From UBA3537 sp965658025 (GTDB taxonomy: Bacteria; Bacteroidota; Bacteroidia; Flavobacteriales; Flavobacteriaceae), in NCBI GenBank assembly GCA_965658025.1, contig CBFHQL010000002.1, positions 124,001 to 188,000 of the forward strand: a stretch of DNA of 64,000 nucleotides. The letters run 5' to 3'. The position numbers and the translations under genes are program-made. The notes under the pieces were generated by a model. The model had not been told where the DNA came from. It searched no databases and saw only the letters and a list, made by a program, of their open reading frames with translations. Of the stretch, positions 1-7,414 are shown in pieces (position 1 is the first letter of the stretch; every line of letters begins with the position of its first letter).

Positions 1-767
1 GCGCGAATGTTATGCATCGCCAAACCAATTCCTCCAGCAGATTGTGAAATCTTGGCCGTTTGTTTTAGTGTGTCGTAAATTCCATCTATACTATCATCTT
101 TCATGGTGAGTAGAAAACACGAAGACATTTGTGGTTTTGGCGTACCTGAATTAAACAAAGTTGGTGTGGCGTGTGTAAAATATTTTTTAGACATCAAAGT
201 GTAGGTTTCAATAGCCGCATCTAAATCGTCTAAATGAATCCCAATAGACACACGCATCAACATATGTTGTGGACGCTCAGCAATTTTGCCATTGAGTTTC
301 AATAGGTATGAACGCTCAAGGGTTTTAAAGCCAAAATAATCGTACCCAAAATCTCTGTTGTAGATGATTGTTGAGTCTAATTTTTCTTTGTTCTTCATGA
401 TGACATCATAGACCTCATCTGAAAGTAGTGGCGCATCTTTCCCAGTACGAGGATTGACGTAGGTATACAAGTCGTGCATGACTTCACTAAACGTCTTTTT
501 TGTACTCTTATGTAAATTAGAAACGGAAATACGCGCAGCAAGGCGTGCATAATCTGGGTGAGCAGTGGTCATGGTTGCTGCAATTTCTGCGGCCAAATTG
601 TCCAACTCACTTGTGGTTACACCATCATAAAGACCATCAATAACACGCATTGCAACTTTCAACGGGTCAACAAGTTCATTTAAACCATAACACAGTTTCC
701 TGATACGTGCAGTGATTTTGTCAAACATTATTTCTTCTTTTCTTCCGTCTCTTTTTAATACGTACAT
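1..767 (-). CDS. nrdA: Ribonucleoside-diphosphate reductase large (alpha) subunit, 5' part only
   Basis: The gene runs off the left edge; about 255 N-terminal codons are present. The ATG is at 765-767 and the protein begins MYVLKRDGRKEEIMFDKITA, the ATP-cone allosteric domain (about residues 1-90) of class I ribonucleotide reductases, followed by the start of the catalytic alpha domain. The enzyme reduces ribonucleoside diphosphates to deoxyribonucleotides with the beta subunit, which is encoded just upstream on the same strand. The 166-nt gap to nrdB leaves room for a separate promoter or processing site. The identity is strong from the ATP-cone and the nrdB neighbour; active-site cysteines lie outside the window. 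Confidence 0.93.
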   Translation of the reverse strand, partial: MYVLKRDGRKEEIMFDKITARIRKLCYGLNELVDPLKVAMRVIDGLYDGVTTSELDNLAAEIAATMTTAHPDYARLAARISVSNLHKSTKKTFSEVMHDLYTYVNPRTGKDAPLLSDEVYDVIMKNKEKLDSTIIYNRDFGYDYFGFKTLERSYLLKLNGKIAERPQHMLMRVSIGIHLDDLDAAIETYTLMSKKYFTHATPTLFNSGTPKPQMSSCFLLTMKDDSIDGIYDTLKQTAKISQSAGGIGLAMHNIR

Positions 768-888
768 AATTTTTTTTGTTAGTTGCTTTTCTTTAGTCAA
801 AAAAAGCGGTTAGTTGGTTATTCTATCGTTTTCGGCTTTCGCAAAAACACAGTTGGTTGTAAACATGATGGAAAATTAATTCCAACGT

Positions 889-900
889 ATACTATAGTAT
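889..900. promoter_or_regulatory. 12-nt perfect palindrome between nrdB and nrdA
   Basis: ATACTATAGTAT reads the same on both strands and lies in the nrdB-nrdA gap. Its shape (AT-rich dyad) loosely recalls NrdR boxes, but only one copy is seen and the flanks do not match the usual consensus, so a regulatory role is only a guess. Confidence 0.25.
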
Positions 901-933
901 TGATGGTGCTTCGGTGTTCTAATGAACAACAGA

Positions 934-1914
934 TTAGAAATCTGTGTCGAAACTATATTTGTTGGTGTCCTCTTCTTCTTTGTTGAGTACACCCGCTTTT
1001 TGATATTCAGAGACACGTTTTTCAAAGAAATTTGTTTTTCCTTGAAGTGAAATCATGTCCATAAAGTCAAATGGATTTGAGGTGTTGTATTCTTTCTCAC
1101 AGCCCAGCTCTAACAAAAGTCGATCTGCAACAAATTCTAAATACTGTGCCATGAGTTTTGAGTTCATTCCGATCAAACTCACTGGAAGTGATTCGGTAAT
1201 AAACTCGCGTTCTATGTTTAGTGCATCAACAATGATTCCTCTAATGCGCTCCTTTGGCACTTTATTGACAAGGTGCTTATTGTGTAGGTGTACCGCAAAA
1301 TCTGCATGAACGCCTTCATCCCTAGAAATCAGTTCGTTTGAGAACGTGAGCCCGGGCATCAAGCCACGTTTTTTTAACCAAAATATAGAACAAAATGCGC
1401 CTGAAAAAAAGATGCCTTCTACAGCTGCAAATGCAATCAAACGCTCTGCAAAACTTGGAGACTCTATCCATTTTAAAGCCCAATCGGCTTTTTTCTTGAT
1501 GGCTGGAAAATTCTCAATGGCGTTGAAAAGTTTGTCTTTTTCTGTTTCGTCTTTTACGTAAGTATCGATCAACAATGAATAGGTTTCGCTGTGGATGTTC
1601 TCCATCATGATTTGAAATCCATAAAAGAATTTTGCTTCACTGTACTGAACTTCATTGACAAAGTTTTCTGCCAAGTTTTCATTTACAATACCATCACTTG
1701 CTGCGAAAAATGCCAAAATATGCTTAATGAAATAGCGCTCATCATCGGTTAGCTTTTCATTCCAGTCGGTAAGATCTTGATGTAAATCAATTTCTTCGGC
1801 TGTCCAAAAACTTGCTTCAGATTTTTTGTACCACTCCCAAATATCGTGGTGCTGAATTGGGAAAATAACAAATCGGTCTTTGTTTTCTTTTAGAATTGGC
1901 TCTACTTGTGGCAT
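934..1914 (-). CDS. nrdB: Ribonucleoside-diphosphate reductase small (beta) subunit, class I
   Basis: 326 residues, the usual length for NrdB. It houses the dimetal centre and tyrosyl radical that starts catalysis in NrdA. Visible ligands follow the E. coli spacing: D74, then E105, H108 and radical tyrosine Y112 in MENIHSETY, and a later E/H pair in the SRDEGVHADF segment. The presence of Y112 argues for an ordinary class Ia-type radical cofactor rather than a tyrosine-less subclass. The flexible C-terminal tail ending in YSFDTDF is the expected docking peptide for NrdA. nrdA follows on the same strand after 166 nt. The ATG start is preceded by a long AT-rich leader. Confidence 0.96.
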   Translation of the reverse strand: MPQVEPILKENKDRFVIFPIQHHDIWEWYKKSEASFWTAEEIDLHQDLTDWNEKLTDDERYFIKHILAFFAASDGIVNENLAENFVNEVQYSEAKFFYGFQIMMENIHSETYSLLIDTYVKDETEKDKLFNAIENFPAIKKKADWALKWIESPSFAERLIAFAAVEGIFFSGAFCSIFWLKKRGLMPGLTFSNELISRDEGVHADFAVHLHNKHLVNKVPKERIRGIIVDALNIEREFITESLPVSLIGMNSKLMAQYLEFVADRLLLELGCEKEYNTSNPFDFMDMISLQGKTNFFEKRVSEYQKAGVLNKEEEDTNKYSFDTDF

Positions 1915-2200
1915 GTTTTGTCTTATTTTTTTGTTTTATAAATTGGTTTTATAGCACCTAACAAAGATTTAAAATTGTAGCTTTAAATAAAAGTCATTTT
2001 TATAAACATTGGCCTTAAGTTTTTAACAACAAGTAAGTTTTTTCTTACACAATTTAAAAACATTATCAAATATAAATTACTGATTTTCAGCACTTTAAAT
2101 TGGTTTTCTCTCGTAAAGAAATTAAAGGGTTAAAAAAGAAAAAGAAATTGTTTTTGAATGATTTTTTTTAGAGCAGACGAAACAACCAAGTGCAGATCAT
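1915..2200. other. AT-rich intergenic region upstream of nrdB
   Basis: 286 nt without a credible reading frame. It holds one exact minus-strand TAnnTTTG element (2067-2074) that could drive nrdB with a leader of about 145 nt, and a weaker one nearer the gene (1962-1969, AATCTTTG). I see no convincing pair of NrdR boxes and no riboswitch-like structure. Confidence 0.5.
2067..2074 (-). promoter_or_regulatory. Candidate nrdB promoter, -7 element
   Basis: Minus-strand TATATTTG matches the Bacteroidota -7 consensus TAnnTTTG exactly. No clear TTTG lies 20 nt upstream, and the leader to nrdB would be long, so confidence is low. Confidence 0.35.
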
Positions 2201-2773
2201 CTATTGTCCAGCTCTTTCATCTGCAATTTTTTCAAGTGCAGTATACCATTCTGCACCAAATTTTCGAATCAATGCTTCTTTGACAAATTTATAAATTGGC
2301 AATTGCAATTCTTTACCTAAAGTACAAGCGTCATCACATATTTGCCATTTGTGATAATTAACTGCTGAAAATTCACTGTAGTCTTTTACACGTACGGGAT
2401 ATAAGTGACATGAAACAGGTTTTTTCCAATCAATATCCCCTTGATTGTATGCTTCTTCAATGCCACAAAGTGCAGTTTGGTTGTCATCAAAAATAACATA
2501 TGCGCAGTCTGCTCCATCAATTAAAGGGGTTTCGAACTCACCCTCATCAGTAGTCACAAAAACGCCTTGTTGCTCTATGGCCTTTATCCCCTCTGGCCGC
2601 AAGTATGATTTAATTTTTGGATAAATCAATTCCAATTGTTTTGTTTCGGCTTTTTCTAAGGGTGCGCCTGCATCACCATCTACACAACAAGCGCCTTTGC
2701 ATGCCGAAAGATTACACGCAAAATCGCTGTCTAGTATTTGCTCTGAAATGAGGGTTTTCCCGAGTTGAAACAT
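2201..2773 (-). CDS. DUF3109 family cysteine-rich protein
   Basis: 190 residues. The N-terminal part has clustered cysteines (C20, C25, C29, C30 in DFACNLSACKGACC), and further cysteines occur in CGIEEAYNQ, VSCHLYPVR and the C-terminal half. This pattern is that of DUF3109, a conserved Bacteroidota family related to YkgJ-type putative zinc/iron cluster proteins. The biochemical function is not known. It is likely cytoplasmic, since no signal peptide or membrane segment is seen. It precedes nrdB on the same strand but is separated by 286 nt, so co-transcription is uncertain. Confidence 0.85.
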   Translation of the reverse strand: MFQLGKTLISEQILDSDFACNLSACKGACCVDGDAGAPLEKAETKQLELIYPKIKSYLRPEGIKAIEQQGVFVTTDEGEFETPLIDGADCAYVIFDDNQTALCGIEEAYNQGDIDWKKPVSCHLYPVRVKDYSEFSAVNYHKWQICDDACTLGKELQLPIYKFVKEALIRKFGAEWYTALEKIADERAGQ

Positions 2774-2824
2774 GATGCGAAGATAAAAATTTTAACCCTA
2801 AATAGTCCTTAAATTATTAACTGG

Positions 2825-2862
2825 TTTTTTGAATTGGTATTAGAAAAAAAATTAGACCTTTG
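2825..2862 (+). promoter_or_regulatory. Candidate marC promoter
   Basis: A TTTTTTG element (2825-2831) is followed after 23 nt by GACCTTTG (2855-2862), one base off TAnnTTTG. It lies 14 nt before the ATG of the MarC gene. Confidence 0.45.
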
Positions 2863-2876
2863 TCGTATTAAATTTT

Positions 2877-3461
2877 ATGGTTATGAATTTTGATTTAAAA
2901 GAAATTTTTACGGCCTTTATGGTGCTTTTTGCAGTGATAGACATCGTTGGTAATATTCCAATTATCATTGACTTAAGAAAGAAAGCAGGGCATATTCAAA
3001 GTGAAAAAGCTTCGATTATTGCTGGTGTGATTATGATTATTTTTCTATTTGTGGGGGAAAGCATCTTGAAATTGGTAGGCATCGATGTACATTCCTTTGC
3101 GGTTGCTGGAGCTTTTATTTTATTCTTTATCGCATTGGAAATGATTCTTGGTATTACGTTGTATAAACAAGACGAGGAATCATCGCTTAATGCTACTGTA
3201 TTCCCACTGGCATTCCCCTTAATTGCTGGGCCTGGAAGCTTGACTACTTTGTTGTCGCTTCGTTCAGAATTTCATACAGAAAATATCATTTTGGCAGTAA
3301 TTATCAATGTTATTTTGATTTTTATCGTACTAAAAACCTCATCGAGAATTGAACGTTTTATTGGTCAAAATGGAATAAATATTACCCGAAAAATATTTGG
3401 TGTTATTTTGCTTGCGATTGCTGTGAAGCTATTTACATCCAACATAAAATTTTTATTATAA
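2877..3461 (+). CDS. MarC family (UPF0056) integral membrane protein
   Basis: 194 residues with about six hydrophobic helices, the length and pattern of the MarC/UPF0056 family in the inner membrane. Typical family segments are visible: VLFAVIDIVGNIPI near the N-terminus and FPLAFPLIAGPGSLTTL in the middle. The family was once linked to multiple antibiotic resistance, but its transport substrate is not established. A second in-frame ATG six bases downstream (MNFDLKE) is an equally good start. A 65-residue membrane protein gene follows after 3 nt and is probably co-transcribed. Confidence 0.9.
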   Translation: MVMNFDLKEIFTAFMVLFAVIDIVGNIPIIIDLRKKAGHIQSEKASIIAGVIMIIFLFVGESILKLVGIDVHSFAVAGAFILFFIALEMILGITLYKQDEESSLNATVFPLAFPLIAGPGSLTTLLSLRSEFHTENIILAVIINVILIFIVLKTSSRIERFIGQNGINITRKIFGVILLAIAVKLFTSNIKFLL

Positions 3462-3464
3462 ATT

Positions 3465-3662
3465 ATGAAAATTACAACATACATCATTACAGGAATTGCA
3501 TTTATTGTTTTGATCTTTAATGTCACAAAAATAGATATTGAAGCGCCTTTTGAAAATGACAGTTATACGGCAGTCATCACAAGTATTGCAGCTGGATGCG
3601 CCATTTTGATTGCTACACTTATACGGGTGGTGAGAAAAATTGACCGTCTGGCCAATAAATGA
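3465..3662 (+). CDS. Small two-helix membrane protein, unknown function
   Basis: 65 residues with two predicted membrane helices (about 5-21 and 33-54) joined by a short polar loop, ending in a basic tail (RVVRKIDRLANK). I do not recognise a family. The gene starts 3 nt after marC, so it is likely translated from the same message, and it converges on the dCMP deaminase gene 15 nt away. Confidence 0.6.
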   Translation: MKITTYIITGIAFIVLIFNVTKIDIEAPFENDSYTAVITSIAAGCAILIATLIRVVRKIDRLANK

Positions 3663-3677
3663 TAAGTCAGCGCATGA

Positions 3678-4097
3678 TTAGGGCTCGACGTGTACCACTT
3701 CAATGCCTGCTTTTTCCAGAAATTCTACTCCAGAGAGGTCTTTATAAGGGGTGCTGTAAACTACACGAATAATTCCCGCTTGATGAATAAGTTTGCTGCA
3801 ACTTTGGCACGGTGACAGTGTAATGTAGAGTGTAGCACCTTTGCACGACTGTGTGGATGCAGCAACTTTCAAAATGGCATTGGCCTCTGCATGAAGCACA
3901 TACCATTTGGTATACCCCTCTTCATCTTCACAAAAATTTTCAAACCCTGTAGGAGTACCGTTATATCCGTCTGAAATAATCATACGGTCTTTGACAATTA
4001 TAGCCCCTACTTGTTTACGCTGACAATAGGACAATTTAGCCCATTCTTTGGCCATTCTTAAATAGGCTTTGTCGTATTTTAATTGTTTTTTGTCCAT
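3678..4097 (-). CDS. dCMP deaminase family protein (ComEB-like)
   Basis: 139 residues covering a cytidine/deoxycytidylate deaminase fold. The zinc site is complete: H69-A70-E71 (HAE, with the catalytic glutamate) and P96-C97-x2-C100 (SPCQSC). The family converts dCMP to dUMP, feeding thymidylate synthesis; the N-terminal YLRMAKEWAK and VGAIIVKD segments also fit dCMP deaminases rather than tRNA adenosine deaminases. It is the last gene of a minus-strand run dsbD-hupE-deaminase, separated from hupE by only 9 nt. Confidence 0.9.
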   Translation of the reverse strand: MDKKQLKYDKAYLRMAKEWAKLSYCQRKQVGAIIVKDRMIISDGYNGTPTGFENFCEDEEGYTKWYVLHAEANAILKVAASTQSCKGATLYITLSPCQSCSKLIHQAGIIRVVYSTPYKDLSGVEFLEKAGIEVVHVEP

Positions 4098-4106
4098 AAA
4101 AAATCT

Positions 4107-4694
4107 CTAAGAAAATAAAGGGCTCTTAATAATCAATGGCAGCATTAATCCTAAAATTATTGCTGAACTTACCATAACCCAATCCCTTGTTGAAAAACGG
4201 AAGATGTTTTGAAACACGAAATTTATAAAGAGAACACAAAATACAATGATAAGTTGTCCGATTTCTATCCCTAAAGCAAACTCAAGTACAGATAAAAAAG
4301 TGCTTTCATTTGCGCTGACCATGCTTTGAAAAGCATTGGCAAATCCTAATCCATGAATAAGCCCGAAAAACAGTACGACGCCCAAAATAAAATAAGAATA
4401 CTTAGGTGTTGATTTCCCAGATGAAAAAACATTAAACAGAGCTGCAAAAAATATGGTCAATGGAATGAGCCATTCGGTAACATTGACATTTAAATTTACA
4501 ATATCATATACCCCAAGCAGTAAGCTCAATGTATGCCCCAAGGTAAATACAGAGACTAAAATCAAAAGGCGTTTCCAATCTTTAAAGACATAAGGAAGCG
4601 TAAGTAATATGACGAATAAAATATGGTCGTAGCTACTGAAACTAACGATGTGGTACAATCCGAGTTCCAAAAACTTCAAAAAACTATCAAGCAT
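4107..4694 (-). CDS. HupE/UreJ family membrane protein
   Basis: 195 residues from the ATG at 4692-4694; a TTG 18 nt upstream could extend it by six residues. There are six to seven hydrophobic helices and an N-terminal SYDHILFV motif typical of the HupE/UreJ_2 family, plus a second signature FFGLIHGLGFA. Members are proposed nickel or cobalt permeases, but no hydrogenase or urease gene occurs in this window, so the cargo is open. It lies between dsbD and the dCMP deaminase on the minus strand. Confidence 0.82.
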   Translation of the reverse strand: MLDSFLKFLELGLYHIVSFSSYDHILFVILLTLPYVFKDWKRLLILVSVFTLGHTLSLLLGVYDIVNLNVNVTEWLIPLTIFFAALFNVFSSGKSTPKYSYFILGVVLFFGLIHGLGFANAFQSMVSANESTFLSVLEFALGIEIGQLIIVFCVLFINFVFQNIFRFSTRDWVMVSSAIILGLMLPLIIKSPLFS

Positions 4695-4756
4695 TGTTAA
4701 GTATTTGCTCAAAAATAATAAAATAATTCAGCTCTTTGCCCCTGAATTTGAAATAG

Positions 4757-6784
4757 TTAAAATGAATTTAGCACTTTTAATCCGCAGTTTAGGAAAGATT
4801 CATATTCTTGTTCATCAGGCGTATACCCAATTGGAGGGGTCAAAATTGTTTTTGCATCGGAGCTCAACACTACATAAAATGGTTGTGAATTGGATTGAAA
4901 AAATTCGGTTTGAAAATGCGCCCATTTATGCCCATAATTTTCGAGGACACGTGTGCCGCCATCTTGACGTTTTACCGTCAATTTTTGGTTTTCGGGAAGT
5001 TCTTTTTTATCGTCAACATAAAGAGAAATTAAGACGTAATCCTCTTCAAAATAGGGTTTGATGGTTGATTTAGGCCAAACATGTTCTTCCATTTTTCGGC
5101 AGTTGACACAAGCATATCCGGTAAAATCCAGAAGAATAGGTTTATTTACTTTTTTGGCATGAGCTACACCCTCTTTCAAATCTTTAAAACAATCAAAATT
5201 GTTGGGACAATCATTAGGATAAAGAAAGCTATACCCGACTGGCGGAGCTAATCCGCTGAGAAGCGTTAGTGGCGTGAACGTTTTAGTAGTGCTGTCTATT
5301 CTAAACCCCGAAGCCAGATACACCACAAAGGCCAAAACAAGAATTCCGGAACTTATTCTGAAAAATGACAGTTTTTGCAGTGGGCTGTCGTGTGGAAATT
5401 TTATTTTACCTAAAATGTAAAGCGCAAGGCCTAAAAATACCAAAATCCAGATGCCTAAGAAAACTTCTATTTTTAGAATTCCCCAATGTTCCACAAGGTC
5501 AGCATTGGATAAGAACTTAAAGGCCAAAGCGAGTTCGAGAAACCCTAAAATAACCTTAGTGGTATTGAGCCAACCCCCTGATTTTGGAAGTGCCTTGAGC
5601 ATGTTTGGAAACATTGCAAAAAGCGCAAAAGGAAGTCCTAGAGCCACTCCAAATCCACCCATTCCAGCCGTCAATTGCCATGCTCCACCATCGGATGAAA
5701 GAGAACCCGCTAAAAGGGAACCAAGAATAGGACCCGTACATGAGAATGAAACTATTGAAAGCGTTAGTGCCATAAAAAAGACCCCTAACATTCCTCCAAA
5801 ACCTTCTCCTCTACTTGTAACCATCGTCCAGCGAGCAGGTAGGGTTAATTCGTAATACCCAAAAAATGAAAAGGCAAAAAATATAAAAATGATGAAGAAG
5901 ATTACATTTAGCCAAACATTCGTTGAAATTTCATTTAAAATATCAGGATTAACGGAATCGAGTAAATGAAAAGGAATACTCAATATCAAATATACAAGTA
6001 CAATAAACACCCCATACAATATGGCACTCGCCAAGCCTGATTTGGTTGTTTTTTGATCTGTTTTTTTGGTGAAAAAACTCACCGTTAACGGAATCATTGG
6101 GAATACGCAAGGGGTGAGCAGAGCCAATAATCCACCTAAAAATCCAAGCCCAAAAATACGCCATAGAGAGTTTGGTTTTTTTACCGATTGTGCAAGACCA
6201 TCGGATTGAGCAGCACAAGGTATACTTGAAATTGTAATGGCCTCTGGAGAAATTCCATACAGGATTTCATTGGCATTTTCGGCTATTACTTTGGCTTGAA
6301 TTGCAGAATTCTCTGCAACCACAAATCCTTGATTTTTTGTATAATCAAACGTAAACGGATTGTCTGGCTTGTAGGTGCATCGCGTATCATCACATGTCAT
6401 ATAGTCAATATTTCCTGTCAAGCTAAATGCTGAACCTGAAACACGGACTCTTTGTCTAAATTCTGCTTGTTTAAAAAATTTAGAAACGACCATTTCAAAA
6501 ACAGGATCATGTTTTGTGGCTTTGTTAGTTTCGTCTTCTACGACTGAACCTATAAGGACAAAATTTGGGGATTCTTCGAAAGTGAAAACTGTAGGAAGCG
6601 GGCCGCCTTCTTCGACTTCTTGGGCATAAATGGCCCAATTTTCATCAATATTTGCCGTGAAAACGAGATCAAACTCATTTGGAGTAACAGATTCAACACT
6701 CAACTCCCATTGCACAGGATTTAAAATTTGAGCAGTTGAATGCGTAAGTATTAGTAAAAGAACTAAACTAAGGAACTTTCTCAT
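4757..6784 (-). CDS. dsbD: Thiol:disulfide interchange protein DsbD
   Basis: 675 residues. It has a signal peptide (1-19), a periplasmic N-terminal domain with the CDDTRC cysteine pair, a central hydrophobic domain of about eight helices carrying the LTPCVFPMIP and SFSCTGPILG cysteines, and a C-terminal thioredoxin domain with CVNC in TGYACVNCRKMEEHVW. This is the complete three-module DsbD layout that moves electrons from cytoplasmic thioredoxin across the inner membrane to periplasmic reductases, including cytochrome and oxidase maturation factors. All three redox pairs are present. It heads a minus-strand run with hupE and the dCMP deaminase. Confidence 0.96.
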   Translation of the reverse strand: MRKFLSLVLLLILTHSTAQILNPVQWELSVESVTPNEFDLVFTANIDENWAIYAQEVEEGGPLPTVFTFEESPNFVLIGSVVEDETNKATKHDPVFEMVVSKFFKQAEFRQRVRVSGSAFSLTGNIDYMTCDDTRCTYKPDNPFTFDYTKNQGFVVAENSAIQAKVIAENANEILYGISPEAITISSIPCAAQSDGLAQSVKKPNSLWRIFGLGFLGGLLALLTPCVFPMIPLTVSFFTKKTDQKTTKSGLASAILYGVFIVLVYLILSIPFHLLDSVNPDILNEISTNVWLNVIFFIIFIFFAFSFFGYYELTLPARWTMVTSRGEGFGGMLGVFFMALTLSIVSFSCTGPILGSLLAGSLSSDGGAWQLTAGMGGFGVALGLPFALFAMFPNMLKALPKSGGWLNTTKVILGFLELALAFKFLSNADLVEHWGILKIEVFLGIWILVFLGLALYILGKIKFPHDSPLQKLSFFRISSGILVLAFVVYLASGFRIDSTTKTFTPLTLLSGLAPPVGYSFLYPNDCPNNFDCFKDLKEGVAHAKKVNKPILLDFTGYACVNCRKMEEHVWPKSTIKPYFEEDYVLISLYVDDKKELPENQKLTVKRQDGGTRVLENYGHKWAHFQTEFFQSNSQPFYVVLSSDAKTILTPPIGYTPDEQEYESFLNCGLKVLNSF

Positions 6785-6830
6785 TTTTGTAGGTTTTTAT
6801 TGAACGGCAAAGTACCGAAAAAACGCGAGT

Positions 6831-7268
6831 TTAAACAATTTGAGCTAAGATTTCTGAACGTTCAGAGCGGTACGTCTCTTTGGCATTTTCAATGGCGTGT
6901 TCTGGCGAAGTGTTCTGAAAATGGTCAATCAAAACTTTTCCTTTCGGGCCAAATTCCATGTCTAAATTTCTACTGCTCCAGTTGATCATCTCATATATAA
7001 TGGGATACATATCTATCCCCCTATCGGTTAGATAATAAATTTTTGTTTTTTGATCGTAAGGTAGCTTGGTGACTTTTAGCAACCCTCTATTGATGAGCAA
7101 CTCAAGCCGATTTGCCAATATGTTTGTTGCTATTTTTTCAGGCGATTTTAAGAATTCTGTAAATGTTTTTTTGCCTAAGAATATATCTCTTATGACTAAT
7201 AACGACCACTTATCGCCTACGATATCTAGGGCGCTTGCTAAAGGACAATTTGATCTGTTTATTTTCAT
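6831..7268 (-). CDS. HxlR family winged-helix transcriptional regulator
   Basis: 145 residues, all of the HxlR/YodB type. The near N-terminal CPLASALDIVGDKWSLLVI is the family signature, followed by the recognition helix region (KIATNILANRLELLINRGLL) and a wing ending YYLTDRG. The N-terminal cysteine (C8) is at the position used for redox sensing in some relatives, but that role is not proven here. It is divergently transcribed from the GH16 gene with a 146-nt shared control region, which makes that gene a possible target. Confidence 0.93.
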   Translation of the reverse strand: MKINRSNCPLASALDIVGDKWSLLVIRDIFLGKKTFTEFLKSPEKIATNILANRLELLINRGLLKVTKLPYDQKTKIYYLTDRGIDMYPIIYEMINWSSRNLDMEFGPKGKVLIDHFQNTSPEHAIENAKETYRSERSEILAQIV

Positions 7269-7286
7269 AACATCCGATTAATTATA

Positions 7287-7294
7287 CAAAACTA
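7287..7294 (-). promoter_or_regulatory. Candidate promoter of the HxlR gene, -7 element
   Basis: The minus strand reads TAGTTTTG, an exact TAnnTTTG match, 18 nt before the ATG. Confidence 0.45.
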
Positions 7295-7360
7295 CAAAGA
7301 AAACCGATTTTAAGAGTGACTTTAACGATTAATTAATAAAAAAGACTGCCTATTACACCC

Positions 7361-7396
7361 TTTTTTTGTGTTTAAGAAGTTTAACACTTATTTTTG
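7361..7396 (+). promoter_or_regulatory. Promoter of the GH16 gene
   Basis: TTTTTTTG (7361-7368), exactly 20 nt, then TATTTTTG (7389-7396): a full match to the Bacteroidota promoter. It decides the gene start, because a possible TTG start at 7394 lies inside the -7 element, whereas the ATG at 7415 is 18 nt downstream. Confidence 0.7.
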
Positions 7397-7414
7397 TTGG
7401 CCAATTTATCTCCT

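Noticed and set aside
783..986. 67-residue frame between nrdA and nrdB on the plus strand
   Set aside because: It overlaps the end of nrdB antisense, has no recognisable features and no promoter.
5451..5855. 134-residue frame antisense to dsbD
   Set aside because: The dsbD frame is fully conserved with all motifs, and the antisense product has no family features.
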